From positions 171,634,934 through 171,698,933 of the forward strand of contig JAVMKO010000001.1 in NCBI GenBank assembly GCA_032164245.1: 64,000 bases of DNA, written 5' to 3'. Under the pieces are notes generated by a model, which worked only from the letters and a program-made list of their open reading frames with translations, did not search any database and was not told where the DNA came from. This stretch comes from Sternotherus odoratus (taxonomy: Eukaryota; Chordata; Testudines; Kinosternidae). Below, piece by piece: positions 45,886-58,640 of the stretch (position 1 is its first letter; every line of letters begins with the position of its first letter). The position numbers and the translations under genes were made by a program.

Positions 45886-47240
45886 GAGGACAGGCACTTT
45901 AGTGTTTTATTGAATTGGGGATAATGATACTTCTCTACCTCACAGAGGAGTTGTGAGGATTAATCAATCAATATTTGTAAGTGGCTCAGATAGGATGCTG
46001 ATAAATGCTGTAGAAAAACCTACAAATACATGTTTTAAAATATGTCAGCCATATATTTTAAAAGTAGTGAAAATTGGCCAATTTCATATGTTACATACAT
46101 TTGTGATGCATTTCATGAAATACACAGCCAATATGCAGATAATATGAATCATCCAGAAACACACTATGAATGCCAAAAATTCACAGAAAGTTCACTTCAC
46201 AGAGAAGCTTACTTCTGAAGGAGGAAAAAGTCTTTGTTACACCTAATTTGGTTGGAGGAGATGGAGTTTTGCCATCCAAACTTCACATGTGAGATACCTA
46301 GATTCCCTGGAAGCATAGGTTCAAATCTCAGTATGGGCAAGACATCTCTTTATCTTCTCAGGCAGCTAAGCTGAACTCTGCAGCTTTGAGTGTGTAGGTC
46401 TTTGGGATAGGATTTTAAAACTGGGAGGTCAGAATGGACTTTAACGTTCCCATGGTGCTTTTATTTATTTAGCAACCATATGAGTTTGCTCTGGTCTAGT
46501 TGGCAAAGTTTCTCCTGTTCTGACTGTAGTAGATTGTGTGGTTAATTACATCCCTCCACTCTGTAAGTGGCTGCATTACAGTGGTGTTTGTAAAATGTCT
46601 CTGGATATCTTGACTGGAAAGGTGGTAACTAAATGTAACATATCAAGTATTTTTATAACTGATATACATTTAATTCCTCCAGAGCTAGCTTCTAGGCAGA
46701 CCAAATCACCCACTCATTTATCTGCAGGTAGTTGGTGGCAGATAGTAAAATATTCACTTTACCAGTGGATGGATATAGCCCACCCATGGAATAAGCTGAA
46801 TTTAGATGTTCAGTCAATCTTTACCATGGTGTATTTGAAAACTGTGTTGGAATTTTAGGTTGTCACTTACACTTATAAAAGGCTAGCGGGCTCTGTAGGG
46901 ATGTGTGCCATCAGAGTCAGCCAGCAGACAGATGGCCTAGAGTAAGGCAGAGTGAGTTGTGCCTTGCGGTTCTAGGGAGTGGGCTGTTTTGTGTGTCTCT
47001 GTTTTGTGGTTCATCTGTGTTGTTATTTTGAATTCTAAGTAATAACGTCTTGTTACGTTGCAATTTTCCAGAAAAAGTATTTATGGTGTTATCTATCTTC
47101 CCTTTGCAGATGCACTATCTCTAGAGGCTGTTGTGCCAGCCAGATTGATCATGGCTGATGGCCTTTCAGCTGGAATCCTGTAATGAAGGCCCCCCGATCT
47201 GGTTCAATCCTACACTTCCACAGATCTCTGGGGCAGCCTC
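45886..47240. other. Non-coding, unclassified
   Basis: Near 46,870 a TTATAAAAGG box is followed by a G/T-rich stretch that could be a promoter or an LTR part, but no paired terminal repeat is visible. Nothing else recognised. Confidence 0.3.
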
Positions 47241-47242
47241 AG

Positions 47243-47600
47243 CTAGCATGAGGGCGTGCATCCGTGTGCCCATTGATGCAGCATTTGAGAGGGTGGTATA
47301 CTGAGGTGTTTTTGTCCATCCTGGCAACATGGCCAAAAAGCATGCAACGCCGCTTTAGAATATAGTGAGCGAGTGAAGGGAGGCCAGATCTTTGCGATAT
47401 TGTGACATTTTGCACAAAACCAAACCACTATATGCTCAGGGTTTGGCCCTGACAGTGTACATGGAATGCCTCTAGCCACTCCAAGTCTGCCTGTCAGCGG
47501 GCCCAGGTTTCTGACCCCTATAGCAATACAAGATGCACACTGATTTGATAGATCCTGAATTTTGTCTAAGTGCAAAGACCTTTTTGCATCCAAATGTGAG
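47243..47600 (-). pseudogene. Decayed LINE reverse transcriptase C-terminal region, not CR1
   Basis: Reading the minus strand leftward from about 47,540 in one frame gives GSETWAR, a stop, then QADLEWLEAFHVHCQGQTLS, a stop, then WFGFVQNVTISQ-type sequence and LKRRCMLFGHVARMDKN. The GSETW..., AFH..CQ and (R)RRLxLFGHVARMD order is characteristic of the region after the reverse-transcriptase domain in several non-LTR retrotransposon clades and differs from CR1. Three in-frame stops were counted. The clade cannot be fixed by eye. Confidence 0.72.
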
Positions 47601-49755
47601 ACCTGGACTTCATGCTAAATGCAGGGAGAGCTATTCATCGACCTACTGCTGTGATCCTTTGAACTCTTCTTGCAGCCTAGATAGATGAACTCATCATCAC
47701 TCTCCATGGCGCTTGACTCCACATAACATTTATTATATAATAATACTAGGACAGCATGGGCCATGTTTTTATAGGTCCCCTTCCGCATAACAGATGTGTC
47801 CAATAAAATGTGAACATGTGCATTAGGTGAGAAGAGCCCACATTTGCATGCACAAATGGGATGAATGCATATGCAAAGAGGTAACCACTTGCCCAGTTAC
47901 CCCCAATCTATATGAATAATTGTTTGTTATTAGTCACCATATATGGGGTTTTCCCTATTCAGTGTGAACATGCAAGGGCTGCCAGAGGCTGTGTGCCTGT
48001 TCCTGCCCTCCTCAGGTAAAACGTATCCCACCACTATCACTACTTCCCCCTCCCTAACATGACTGGCTTTTGGAGCTTTAATCGAGGAACCTGTGGCTAG
48101 GGACCTACAATCTTTTATCCATGATAAGTGTGAGTTTGCTGCATCCAAAATCATTGCAACTCTTAAATTGGATGCCGCACATTTTTTTGCTACATCTACT
48201 TACTGTACTGCATTAAAAAATGAATAGGGCCCAATTCCGCTCCCATTGAAGTCAAGTGTAAAACTCTCACTGACTTCAATAAGAACTGTAGGAGGCTCAT
48301 CGTCAAAAAGGAAAAATAATGTAAATCAAATACCACTTAATTATGCTAGTTTTACAGAGTGAATGCAAAAGACTAAGATTGAGGGAAGATAGATTGTATG
48401 AGAAGAAAAACTGCTAAGTACGTTTCAAAGCTAAGTTAATCACAACTAATGTTATCTATTTCAAAACTCAGCAGCTTTGCTTATCTCCTTTTAATTAACC
48501 TATTTCTGACCTGGACTGTGTGTTTGTTTGCCAGAGGCTTACAGTACCTTCTTCCAATTACTATCTCCTCAATAAAACCGTTTATTGCAGTGTTTGAGAT
48601 CAACCCTGCTGGGTATTTATTTCCTTTAGCTAGGCTAGTAGGAACATATGGGTGAGAAGAGGAAGAGGATGTGCAAGAATAGTAATGTAATGAGTGGCTG
48701 GGATGTCCGTTAAAATACTGTACATTACACAGATTGAGAAAACAAAGTGGCTGATCTGCTTCCATCTTCCTCTTTCTGATGCTGAGATGTCTAAATATGA
48801 TCCTGACAGCCAAAGATAGTACAACCTGCAGAACTCCTATTCATTCTTAGCTTCTGAAGTACAGATATAACATCCTCTCAAACACAATGACAAACAGACC
48901 ACTGCCATATAACAATCAACTTACATCTCAGAGTCCCCTCCTTTATTAAAAAATTGGAAATAAATTTGATAAAATCCAAGAACTCTAGATAATATGAAGA
49001 GGGCCTGAATATGCCTTATGCTACAGGAGGCAGTTCAAAAATATTTAATTTGACCACCAAAAACTTTTTGTCTTGTGTGATTTTAATAATTTTATTCAAA
49101 CAGCAATTCCAGCTGGCAAAAGATAGTTACTAATCCACTCATCCACCAATTCCATCTTTCACAAAATGTATAGGTTGGGGTTAGGACAAAATTGATCTTG
49201 AACAGCTCTTCTTCTAGTGGAATAAATTGAAACAGAAATGTTACATAAGCAGAAGAGCTGAAAGAACACAAGACAGTAGAGGAATAAGATGAACTGAAGC
49301 AGAAGGAAAAATAGATACCATAGGACAAATTTGCAATCATAAAAGATTTAAATCTGAAATTCTTTTACAAATGAAAATCTGGATGCTAACTATAGGCCAC
49401 TGACACACTGAATAGAGAGCGTTAATGCTGATACTTTTTTGCCCCAATATTTTTCCTTAAGATGTTCCAAAATACAATACAAAAGAGAGCTTACTCAAAA
49501 CAGGAAATCGGTATAAATACAAGTCAGGCACACAATGTGATAATCAGACACCAATGAATGTAGTAGACCGAAAAATAATCTAATTCAATCTTCTATCAAG
49601 AAACTTGAACACTGATACAATCAAAATTGTATGCATAATAAAATAGAGCATATTTGAGTTTCCTTTGTTGCCTGGGTTCCTTTGTAGTACTGTATGTAGC
49701 TCCATAGAAGTATTTGTCAACTCCAATGGCCCCTCCTTTTGTCCAGCTATAAGCA
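47601..49755. other. Non-coding
   Basis: A self-complementary hairpin-MITE trace (CCATTGAAGTCAAGTG and CACTGACTTCAATAAG) is at 48,245-48,290. No exon seen. Confidence 0.4.
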
Positions 49756-49763
49756 GTACAGAG

Positions 49764-49976
49764 CATGGGGGCGGCTGCAGGCACCAGCGCACCAAGCGGG
49801 GGACAGCCAGCCGGTGGCTGTCTGGGCAACAGTTAGGTGGCCTTCAGTAGCGTTTCTGCAGGCAGTCCGCTGGTTCCGCGGATTCAGCGGCAATTCAGCA
49901 GCGGATAAGCCGAAGCCCTGAGACCGACGACCGCCTGCAGACACTTGGGGCAGCAAAACACGTAGCGCCGCCCCTG
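49764..49976. mobile_element. hAT MITE, 213 bp
   Basis: The left end CATGGGGGCGGCTGCAGG and the reverse-complemented right end CAGGGGCGGCGCTACGTG are inverted repeats. GTACAGAG flanks both sides exactly (49,756-49,763 and 49,977-49,984). The interior is GC-rich. Short frames on both strands are incidental. Confidence 0.9.
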
Positions 49977-49984
49977 GTACAGAG

Positions 49985-51500
49985 CCTCTGGTCACAAACT
50001 ATAAACAACGTGAAAGGTATTGATGATACAGTTATCTGCGTTGCAGCCCAGGAGTATAAGCTCCACTGGGATGACACAGTTCAAAGCAGAGGACAGCGTA
50101 GTGGTAGATTTACTGCCCAAAGGTTTGTACCATTGATGATTTAAACATGTGACCATTAGAACCTTTTTTCCTACTTCTGCTCAGATATTCTGGCCCTTTC
50201 CAAAACTTCCTACTCTGAAGAAACGCTGGTGTGAATTGTGCTTGTTACATAATGCTAAATTGTAGGCCATGCACAGTGGTGTCAATGGAGACAGAAAACA
50301 GATTCCCATAAGGTAGTACCAGGACATCTAAAATATTCATATTTAGGTTCTATCCAGGTGTGACAATTTGGGGATGCTGGTTACATACAATGCATTACTT
50401 CTGTCTGAGACTATGAACTCTCTGTATATATTTTTTCCAAACTACAAACTCCAGTTTGATCGTAAGGCTGATCTTTGCCTTCCTGCTGTCCTTTAATTCC
50501 ATCTTGGACTAAAAGTCCAAGAGCTGGTGACACAGGGCTAACAACGGAAAGCCGTTAAGCTTTGATGATCGTCCATTTAAATAGAGTACTCTTGGACTAA
50601 AGATGGCTGTCACCCAGGGTAAACCAGTTTTTCAAGCTTGAGCTCTAGAGGCGTGGTAACTAATCAATGAATAACCTGCTCATGGATTTTGAACCACCTG
50701 ATGAGACTGATCAGTGAGTCACATGAAAAAGGGGCCTAGGGGTTATAAAATAAAGGGTCTTGCACCAGCCACTTTAGAGAGAGGGAGAAGACTGCAGAGA
50801 GAGTCCATGTTCTAGAAGAAAAGGTGTGTGCAAGACGACCAGGGGAGAGGAAGGATCCTGCACTCCTCTGGGAGCTCTGATCTATGCCTGAAGATCGTTC
50901 TGCAGTAGTGAGGAAACAGAGGCAGGGAAATGCATATAGGTGTGTTTATTATTTTGACTAGATCTGTATATTTCTTGTACTAACTAAAGGAAAGAGTGAT
51001 TTTTTGTTCACAGCCCTTGCAACGTCAGTGCATCTGTTTGCTTTCACTATCATGTGTCCCTGAAAATGTGACCATAAAACTAGAGTGCCAACAAAGCTGG
51101 AGCTCTGTTACAGGGTATGCTTGAGGTACTGGGGAATCTGGGGGGACAGTAGTGGGTCCTGGGGTCTGAGGGCAGCTGGACTATGGAGCCACATTTCCAT
51201 AAAGGGGTAACAGACAGTCTTTTCCCAGGAAACAGGCTTGAGAGGCACAGAGGAGACAGTGCTGTGCTGCAGCCTATTCAGACCCAATGAAACTATAAAG
51301 CACAGAGGCCCCATGTGAGAGGCCTAGATGCAGCAGCCTGGTGAGTGCCCAGCCATGGGAGCTCTTCCAGGACTGTGTGTAAAACCAGGATTCCCTCCAA
51401 CTCTCATCCTTTAGTTACTGGTGGAAATTAGGCAACAGGAAATAAGCATGTTTAAGGAGAGGAAGTTCTATCCATAGGGGTCAAGGAACAAGTTCAAGTA
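49985..51500. other. Unclassified; possible LTR-like promoter region
   Basis: A TATAAAA at 50,744-50,750 inside GGTTATAAAATAAAGGGTC is followed by a purine-rich leader (AGAGAGAGGGAGAAGACTGC near 50,777). This could be a retroelement LTR, but I find no duplicated terminal repeats or coding domain. Confidence 0.3.
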
Positions 51501-51502
51501 TA

Positions 51503-51784
51503 CAGTAGACTCTCGATTATCCAGGATGATAGGGACAAAAATAATTCTGGTTAATAAAATCCTGGATAATCACCATCCATAGGAAATATGGGGAGGGAGG
51601 GTTGGTTCACCAGCCACCCTGTGCTGGGGGGAGGGGGTATTGGTTCACTGGCTGCCCTGAGCCCTGGGGGGGGGGGTTGTGTGTGTGCTTGGGGCGGCAG
51701 CAAAGCCAGAGCCGGCCCTGCGAGTTGCGCATATTTTTTTTGACATCCTGGTTAATCCAATCCTGGATAATCGAGAGTCTACTG
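51503..51784. mobile_element. Tigger-like MITE with identical ends, 282 bp
   Basis: The left end CAGTAGACTCTCGATTATCC is an exact inverted copy of the right end over at least 20 bp. TA flanks both sides (51,501-51,502 and 51,785-51,786). The CTGGATAATC motif recurs inside both ends. Two G-rich homopolymers lie in the middle. Confidence 0.93.
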
Positions 51785-51786
51785 TA

Positions 51787-52608
51787 TTATCAAAACCATG
51801 GTCCCGGAAGATATTTTTTGTTGGCAAATATTGAGATATCAATTAAATGAAAAGGTTTTAGAAGATTTCATTGAAATAAAACCATGCTTGACAACAAATA
51901 ATTATGTTTGAGCTTGTTGATGCTAACTTGTCATGAGCCTTCTAGGAAACGAAAGATAAGAAATGTGAATTCTCCAGTACTCGAGTAAGGGGAAATTTAA
52001 TGTGACAATGGTAAATAATCACAGAAGTAACTGCTTTTTTCTAACACGGAGCAAGGAACTTTATTAGAAAGAAGGAAAAGGTATTTTCTCTCAAGCTACT
52101 CTCTGTGGCTGTCTCACTGCTTCATGGTAGAGCTGCTGCCCCAAACTTTTACAGCCCTTCCCAACTGGCTTCCTAAGATAGACTTAAAGATAGACTTAAA
52201 AAACAATGCACATATCCCCACAGGCAATATTGAGTTCTTTTTAGCATGGATTACTTTGGAAGTCTGCATGTCTGGTGGATAGTATCTATAAATATATGTT
52301 GGAAGAAGGTGACTTGGGACAGCTGTGAGTTGTATAAAGGGCAATTTCTCCTACTCATTGAGAGCAGCAAAATTGGTCTCAATTTATTCCCATGCCAAAT
52401 AGCTAGCCATGTATCCAGATGACTGTAATTTTCCAGAAGGGGGATTGCCAGCTTTCCATGATTTTTACAGCTTCAAGAATGACAACATTTAACCAAGGCT
52501 CTTTATTTGGACGCGCGCGCACACACGCACATGATCAATCTAGAAAGTAATATTTAGCACTTACATAGCATTTTTATATAGATTTCAAAGCACTTTACAA
52601 AATAAAGG
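51787..52608. other. Non-coding, with short CG/CA microsatellite
   Basis: Alternating ACGCGCGCGCACACACGCAC is at 52,511-52,530. AGATAGACTTAA is duplicated in tandem near 52,178. Nothing else recognised. Confidence 0.45.
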
Positions 52609-52610
52609 TA

Positions 52611-53476
52611 CAGGAACTCTTCACTTAACACTGTAGTTATGTTCCTGAAAAATGAGACTATAATATAAACAATTTAATACCAGTACACAGCAATGATGAT
52701 TGTGAAACTTGGTTGAGGTGGTGAAGTCAGGGGTGGGATATTTCCCAGGGAATGCCTTACTGCTAAAAAACTAGCAATTAGCTGAGCCCTCAAGGGTTAA
52801 GTCATTGTTGTTAATGTAGCCTCACACTCTATAAGGCAGAAGGAGTGAAGGGAGGGGAGACAGCATGGCAGACAGAGACGCACACACTGCCTGTGAGAGA
52901 GAAGAGAAAAAGAGGTGTATTTCCCCTGTAAGTATGCTGATTCCTGTCTTAACTATACTGTCTTGTTAATTAGATCAGCAATCTGAGACCAGAAAGCTCC
53001 CTCCAGGATTGTTGTGTGTCCCCTCTGCTCTATGGAAGATGGGGTAAGCGGGGTGCAGGAGCAGGGGGTTAGGAGGACACCCTGACATTAGCCCCCCTCT
53101 TCTCCTCTGCATCCCCCCCACGCCGCACAGCAAGCAAGAGGCTTGGGTAGCAGCTCCAACGCAGAGGGCAGGACAGCACATGGCAGTGAGGGGAGGGACA
53201 GGTGAACTGCTGGCAATTTATAGCCTGCTGAGCATCTGCCACACAGAGAACTTAGGGGAGTGAAGAGCTGATAGGAGGAGCTGCTGGGGGGGCTGCTGGT
53301 CCAACCTGGTTCCAAGCCCCCACCGGCTAGCTGCAACGGGCTGCAAGCAGTGGACAAAGCAGGTGGCTGCCAAACGACTTAGAAGGGAGCATTGCACAAC
53401 TTTAAACGAGCATGTTCCCTAATTGATCAGCAATGAAACAATGTTAACCGGGACAACTTTAAGTGAGGAGTTCCTG
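52611..53476. mobile_element. Tigger-like (Tc1/mariner) element, 866 bp
   Basis: The left end CAGGAACTCTTCACTTAA and the reverse-complemented right end CAGGAACTCCTCACTTAA differ at one position of 18. TA flanks both sides (52,609-52,610 and 53,477-53,478). No transposase frame remains. The GC-rich centre (53,000-53,350) holds incidental minus-strand frames. Confidence 0.9.
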
Positions 53477-53478
53477 TA

Positions 53479-54507
53479 GTGTCATTATTTAGCTGATGTC
53501 TGAAGCTTATACGAAGATGGTGATTTCATTCACATTCCAAGTGGGTGGGACCCTTCAGCACAAAGCTGCTATCACAACTGGCACCTTTATTAGCCATCTT
53601 AATGGTTGCCGAGGATTAAGTGGGCATGATGATTTAATTACCTCTTCACAACTAGCGATTGGTCCTCTGGGTCAAGACTGCAGCCACTGTACCTTTACAA
53701 TTGAGTAATTTATGATACCTGGATGTCCAGATATGAAGTGAAAGAGAAAATGACAAATTCTTAATCAAATGTGTGACTTAACACCAAACTCTAGAGCATC
53801 CTTAACTTATGAAAGAGCTCGCATTCAGACAACACGTCAGAAACATAATTGCAAATAAATGACATTCAAACAAGCAGCAAAGTTCGAAGACCATCTATTA
53901 TTCCATCACATCAGCTGGCTTCCTGATTTTTGCATACTTCGTAAGATGTAGCGTTATAATTCTACACCTTTACTTACGGTACTATGGAACGAAAACATCC
54001 ATTTTCACAAATGTCTCAGATAATTAAGTTGTCAATTGTTGAGTGAGATGATGAAATGTGCAAAAATCTCAATGACTTCATGAAAAAGAATACGTGACTC
54101 TTTGAGTAACACCTGGCCTATTTTTCTAACTCCATTCATATTTTTGCCGAATTACATTGGTGTGTGCTTGTAGTTATAGTCACTGTCACTGAATTGCAGC
54201 AAGGGACACTATAATTTCTTCCACACCTTTTCATGTTACAAAGGGCTTCAACCCATACAGAGAAATGAATAGTTGGAAAAAGGAAAAGGGAAATTGAGAG
54301 GCCGCTAATTGAAATGTTCCGTGCAATAACATCATGGGGAGCTGATAGGAGTGGCCTGGCACAGCTGTAGTTTCTCAGAAAAGCAGCATTGAGAATACGT
54401 TGTATGATTGATCTAGAACAGTCCAGGAGTAAGTAGATTCAAAAGCAAGGTTAGGTTATGAAATGTAATCAAAATAGTACTGTATGCAGTGAGAGAGAGA
54501 CTCGACC
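53479..54507. other. Non-coding, nothing recognised
   Basis: AT-rich, without long frames or repeat termini. Confidence 0.4.
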
Positions 54508-54515
54508 CGATAATG

Positions 54516-54738
54516 CAGACCTGCACAACTCGGAAAGCAGCGAGGGCCATATTACTGCAAAAAAACCCAGCTGCTGGCTGAAAAGCCCCACCCTTGCCCT
54601 GCCCCATCTGCTTCCCTCTAACCCCCCGCTTGGCTTGGCCCGCCCCTACTCACCCCCCCCCCCCCCCCCCCCCACGGGCCACACAGTGAGCTAAGGCGGG
54701 CCGCATGTGGCCCCCGGACCGCATATTGTGCAGGCCTG
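54516..54738. mobile_element. hAT MITE, 223 bp, with poly-C run
   Basis: The left end CAGACCTGCACAAC and the reverse-complemented right end CAGGCCTGCACAAT are inverted. The flanking octamers CGATAATG (54,508-54,515) and CGATAGTG (54,739-54,746) agree at 7 of 8. A run of 21 C is at 54,653-54,673. Confidence 0.85.
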
Positions 54739-54947
54739 CGATAGTGAAACATATCAGTTACCAAATGCGCGTTTGAAAACAGTTTCAGAGGGAGATTTGT
54801 CAAGGATCTGCACAAAAGTGTCTCTTTTTTTATTTAATTTCATAAACCTTTCACTGATTATAAAGAAACCTAAAATATTTAGGGTGATGTAGGGACAGCC
54901 CTCCATCCACCGGGTTTAGATTTAGGCCCCAATCCTGTAATATGATC

Positions 54948-56644
54948 TGCACAGCCAGGGGCCAGAGTAACTTTTTGTGAGCCCAGCGCCAAACATATTC
55001 TGGGCCCCCATGAGAAACAATTGTCAAAGACAGGAGATTGGCAGAATTTGTCTTTGACTCAGCAGACAGCTGCATGGGTTTTATTTACAATATTTACAAG
55101 TTTAAGTTGCAGATGGAGTTGGCAGCCACTACAGTACCAGCAATGGGAGCCCTAGAGCAAAAAGAATGCACACAAGTTGACATAAAATACATTCTAAAAG
55201 AAAAAATGCAAACTAAGACACAGTGGGTGACAAGAGCTAACCAAGCTGGCCAAACACCAGCCATGTGCTGCTCCCACTGGAAGGGAACCGTCACGCAATC
55301 TCATCCTTCACATTTCTCAGATGAGCTACCAGGGCTTGAATTACATTTTTGTATGAAATTGGGGCAGATTTAAAACTATTTAAAATATTTTAAAGATAAA
55401 AACTGTAAAGAACGTTAATACATTTTTATTTACAGTGTTATTATTCATACTAGTCTTGCTAGTCAGGCAGAGAGACTAGGATTAGGACCAGGTGTGCCCC
55501 CAAAAGACCAGGCCAACCCCTCAAATCAGACCAGATGCACATCCCTCTGCAGAACGACCCCACCCCCAGGACTGGATCAGACCTGCATCCCTTTCCAGTC
55601 CAAAGCCCCCAAACTGGACCAAACCCCCTTCTAGCCTGAACCACATCAGACCCCTCTTTGAACTGACCCCACTCGAAGACCCAAACCTCCCCTCTGCCTA
55701 CCAGAACAGGGCTCCTCCTGAACCTATATTCCCAAATTGGACACACACACACACACGGAATCCCCAGCCAGACTGCTCTTGGGCACCCCACTCCAGCACC
55801 ACCCTCTGCCCCTGTTCTCTTCCGAACTGAACTGAGCCAGGCCGGGCCTCACCTCACTGCAGTTTGGCCAGGTGCAGCTCCCCATTGGGCACAGAGCACA
55901 GGTGGGCTAGAGGAGCTCGGGGGCAGGAGGGCCCAAGTCTCCCCAAAGGGTGCTGGTGGGGGGAATGGGGCGCTAGATGCTTCAGCTGCTCTGTGGGGCC
56001 CAGGCCAAGGGAGGAGTCACCTGTTGCAATGAGCACCCACTGGTCAGGGTGCACTTTCACCAGGCATTGCCTCCTGCCCAGCATGGACTTGGCCTCTACA
56101 TTCGAATAACAGCAGGGCCAGGTCGGGTGCACAGGGTGGGGGAGCCGCATGGGTAGTGCCCTCCCACCAGCGCTGCCCCAGGCCCAAGACCCCAGGGATG
56201 AGGCAGGGCCTGTGCAATCTGCGCTTGGATGCCACCGGGGAGCCCAGCCGTCCGTGCAGCAGCCAGAAAACCCATATCAGCCCCCCCCCTCCCCCCCCAC
56301 TCCTCCAAGTGGTAGTAGCCACTGCGGGACAGGGAGGCCAGACACACAGCAGTGCCTCCCGCTCACTGTCTCTGCGCGGCTCGGTCTTGGCGCGGCAGGG
56401 CCGCTGTGCTCCCCTGAGCCCTTCAGCTGGCACGAGGCACTGACATGCTCTGTCTCCAGCTCAGGGACAGACACACAGTCTCTCTCCGGCTGCCCTCACC
56501 ACACAGCTGACCTGACCTCCCCTTCACATCACCCAACCCAAGGGAGAGCCACCAGGAGTAAGGGGAGGGATTTTTGGCCCCTTCCTAAGTGTGGCCCTGG
56601 TGCCATTGGTGTCATTGCAAATCGGGTACTATGCACAGCCAGGG
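54948..56644. repeat. 1.7 kb segment bounded by 13-bp direct repeats
   Basis: TGCACAGCCAGGG occurs at 54,948-54,960 and again at 56,632-56,644. The intervening sequence is AT-rich to 55,450 and then CT/GC-rich, with a CA run near 55,740. The pattern suggests a target duplication around one large insertion, or chance. No transposase, reverse transcriptase or terminal repeats were recognised, and the frames inside (55,459-56,685) are proline-rich and overlapping. Confidence 0.45.
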
Positions 56645-57101
56645 TTCTTCCTGATTGGTTGAGATCAGCCAGATCAGGGCTGTGAAAGGGTGGCTTGCTC
56701 GGTAAGGGCCATAGGCCTGAAGTTGGTCAGCCCTGTCCAATTAGTCCTGCCCACCACACCTGGGATTAGTGTGGGGTTTAATTAGTAGAAGCAGCTGGGT
56801 ACGAGGAGCTGATTCTCATGTACAGAGCAGCAGGAAGCTGGGGGGGAAAGAGAAGGGGGAACTCATCAGCAGTAATGAACTTACATAAGCAAAGCTGGAA
56901 TGAGAAATGTCAGCAGGGGGTTGCTAAAACAGGGAATGGCTTCTGGGAGTGAGCAGACTCTACCTGAGAACCCTAATATCAGATGGAAATTGAGAGACTG
57001 CTGGGAGCAAGTAGGTGTTAGCAGGGGACACTGAGTCTTCAGGAAAAGTCCCTTTGTGGGGGGTGGGGAGAGAGAGAGAGACGCACACACACACACACCC
57101 C

Positions 57102-57138
<37 letters not shown>

Positions 57139-57330
57139 GCTCTTGTTTTGGGAATTATTTTTGTCATTTTAATAAATCCAGCCCCGAGGAAGGATGTCGC
57201 TGGATCAGAAAATAGCTTGTTTTGGTAGTTTGATTGAGAGCCCTGAGAAATGGGGAAACTGAGTCAGCACCACTGCAGAGTGACCTCAGGCCACAAGAGG
57301 GTGACTGGTCTGTTCAGAGGAGCCTTAAAG
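56645..57330. repeat. Possible LTR-like dispersed repeat
   Basis: The sequence from CCTGATTGGTTGAGATCAGC near 56,649 to about 57,320 resembles a repeat I recall near other turtle loci. It has an AATAAA at 57,171-57,176. No paired repeat or tRNA primer site proves an LTR. Confidence 0.3.
57069..57135. repeat. (GA)n then (CA)n microsatellite
   Basis: AGAGAGAGAG at 57,070-57,080 runs into alternating AC from about 57,084 to 57,135 with one CCCTATA interruption. The 66-codon frame across it is repeat translation. Confidence 0.95.
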
Positions 57331-58274
57331 TGTAAGTACTTCAATGTGGCGATAAATTTTTAATATGGTTGCACAGCATCTGCCACCCCTTGGGCTACTA
57401 TAAAATGTATATAATGCAATTCTTAAAACCTAGGAGAAATAACTTACAATCTGGTGATAGCAAAACAAAAGCTCACATGGTGGTGAATAAATATAGCAAA
57501 ACCATATGCTGGTTTAACATCGGAGTATCTAAATTGCTCCCTGAACAACATTCAGGATGGTACCATAGCTGTTCAATATACCTAATCATTTAATCTAACC
57601 TCCGAGGCCTACTGAGACATACATAATACTGATACCTTTGCTCATTTGAATACAGTAGAGAAGACAAGGTAAAAATAGCAGGTCTCACGGGGGATTCTGT
57701 TGCATGAGACTTTTAGAGACCATGCAACGTTCAGCCCAAGTCAGCTAACCAGGGAGTTGCTCTCAGGAAAAGCTGCTACAAAATCACACCCTGTACAGGC
57801 TCTGTTCTCTTCTGTTTCTGACTGACCCAATGCATTCTTTCCCCTACCATGATGCAATTTATAGTTACATTTTATACCTATTCTGTATACAGGATTATTC
57901 TAGTCCAATATAAGATGTTGCCTATTTATGTCCAATTGGGTCACCCATGAATTTCCTACTGTTAAAATCTGTTATGGCAAGATTCAGATTTGCTGACGAT
58001 TTAGACCAATGATATGTACTTATACCTTGGTTGTTCATGAGCCAAATTAGCAATCAACGTTATGCCAAAGAGCCACAGTAGCATGAATTCTTTGTTTCAT
58101 TTACCAGTATTGCTGCAACAAAATGATCCAGTGCTGTTATTTTATCAACTACAATTGGTTAATAACATAGTAAAAGCATCCTGATTGGTTAATAATCAGT
58201 GTTTTAATGTCCTGTGCTGCCTACACATTAAAGAGCTGTTTGAGGCTCGCACGCCTCAGCCCGAGTATAACTGC
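57331..58274. other. Non-coding, nothing recognised
   Basis: AT-rich. AACATAGTAAAAGCATCCTG near 58,163 lies beside a short direct repeat, TTGGTTAATAA, at 58,154 and 58,185. Confidence 0.4.
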
Positions 58275-58277
58275 TTA

Positions 58278-58481
58278 AAGGCTTGTCTACACCGGCACTG
58301 TACAGCACTGGGTGTGAAAATACATCCCCTTGAGCACTGCAAGTTTCAGCGCTGCAAAGCACCAGTGTAGACAGTGCACCGGCGCTGGGAGCTATTCCCC
58401 TCATAGAGGTGGGGTTTTTTCTCTCTCAGTGCTATGCTACGACTGCGGCAGTGCTTTAACGTTGCTAGTGAAGATACACCC
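58278..58481. mobile_element. PIF/Harbinger-like MITE, 204 bp
   Basis: The left end AAGGCTTGTCTACACCGG and the reverse-complemented right end GGGTGTATCTTCACTAGC are imperfect inverted repeats. TTA flanks both ends (58,275-58,277 and 58,482-58,484). The right terminus shares TCTTCACTA with the autonomous element at 17,771-22,342. Confidence 0.75.
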
Positions 58482-58640
58482 TTAGACCAAGAATTGCCGG
58501 AGTACAATGTATTCCAGTCATGTCCCTTGCATACCCCTCTAAGCCAGGGAGGGCATTTCCTTCACACTGGATGGACCCTTAGCAGACTACATCGTGCAGA
58601 TTTAAGACAAAGGCTGGAGAGCATGGAGCGGGATCTATGC

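Noticed and set aside
46860..47160. Solo LTR of an endogenous retrovirus
   Set aside because: A TATA-like box is present, but there are no TG...CA ends, no target duplication and no viral coding sequence nearby.
55459..56685. Proline/serine-rich frames of 95-178 codons on both strands
   Set aside because: Low-complexity CT/GC-rich DNA with all frames partly open and no domain.
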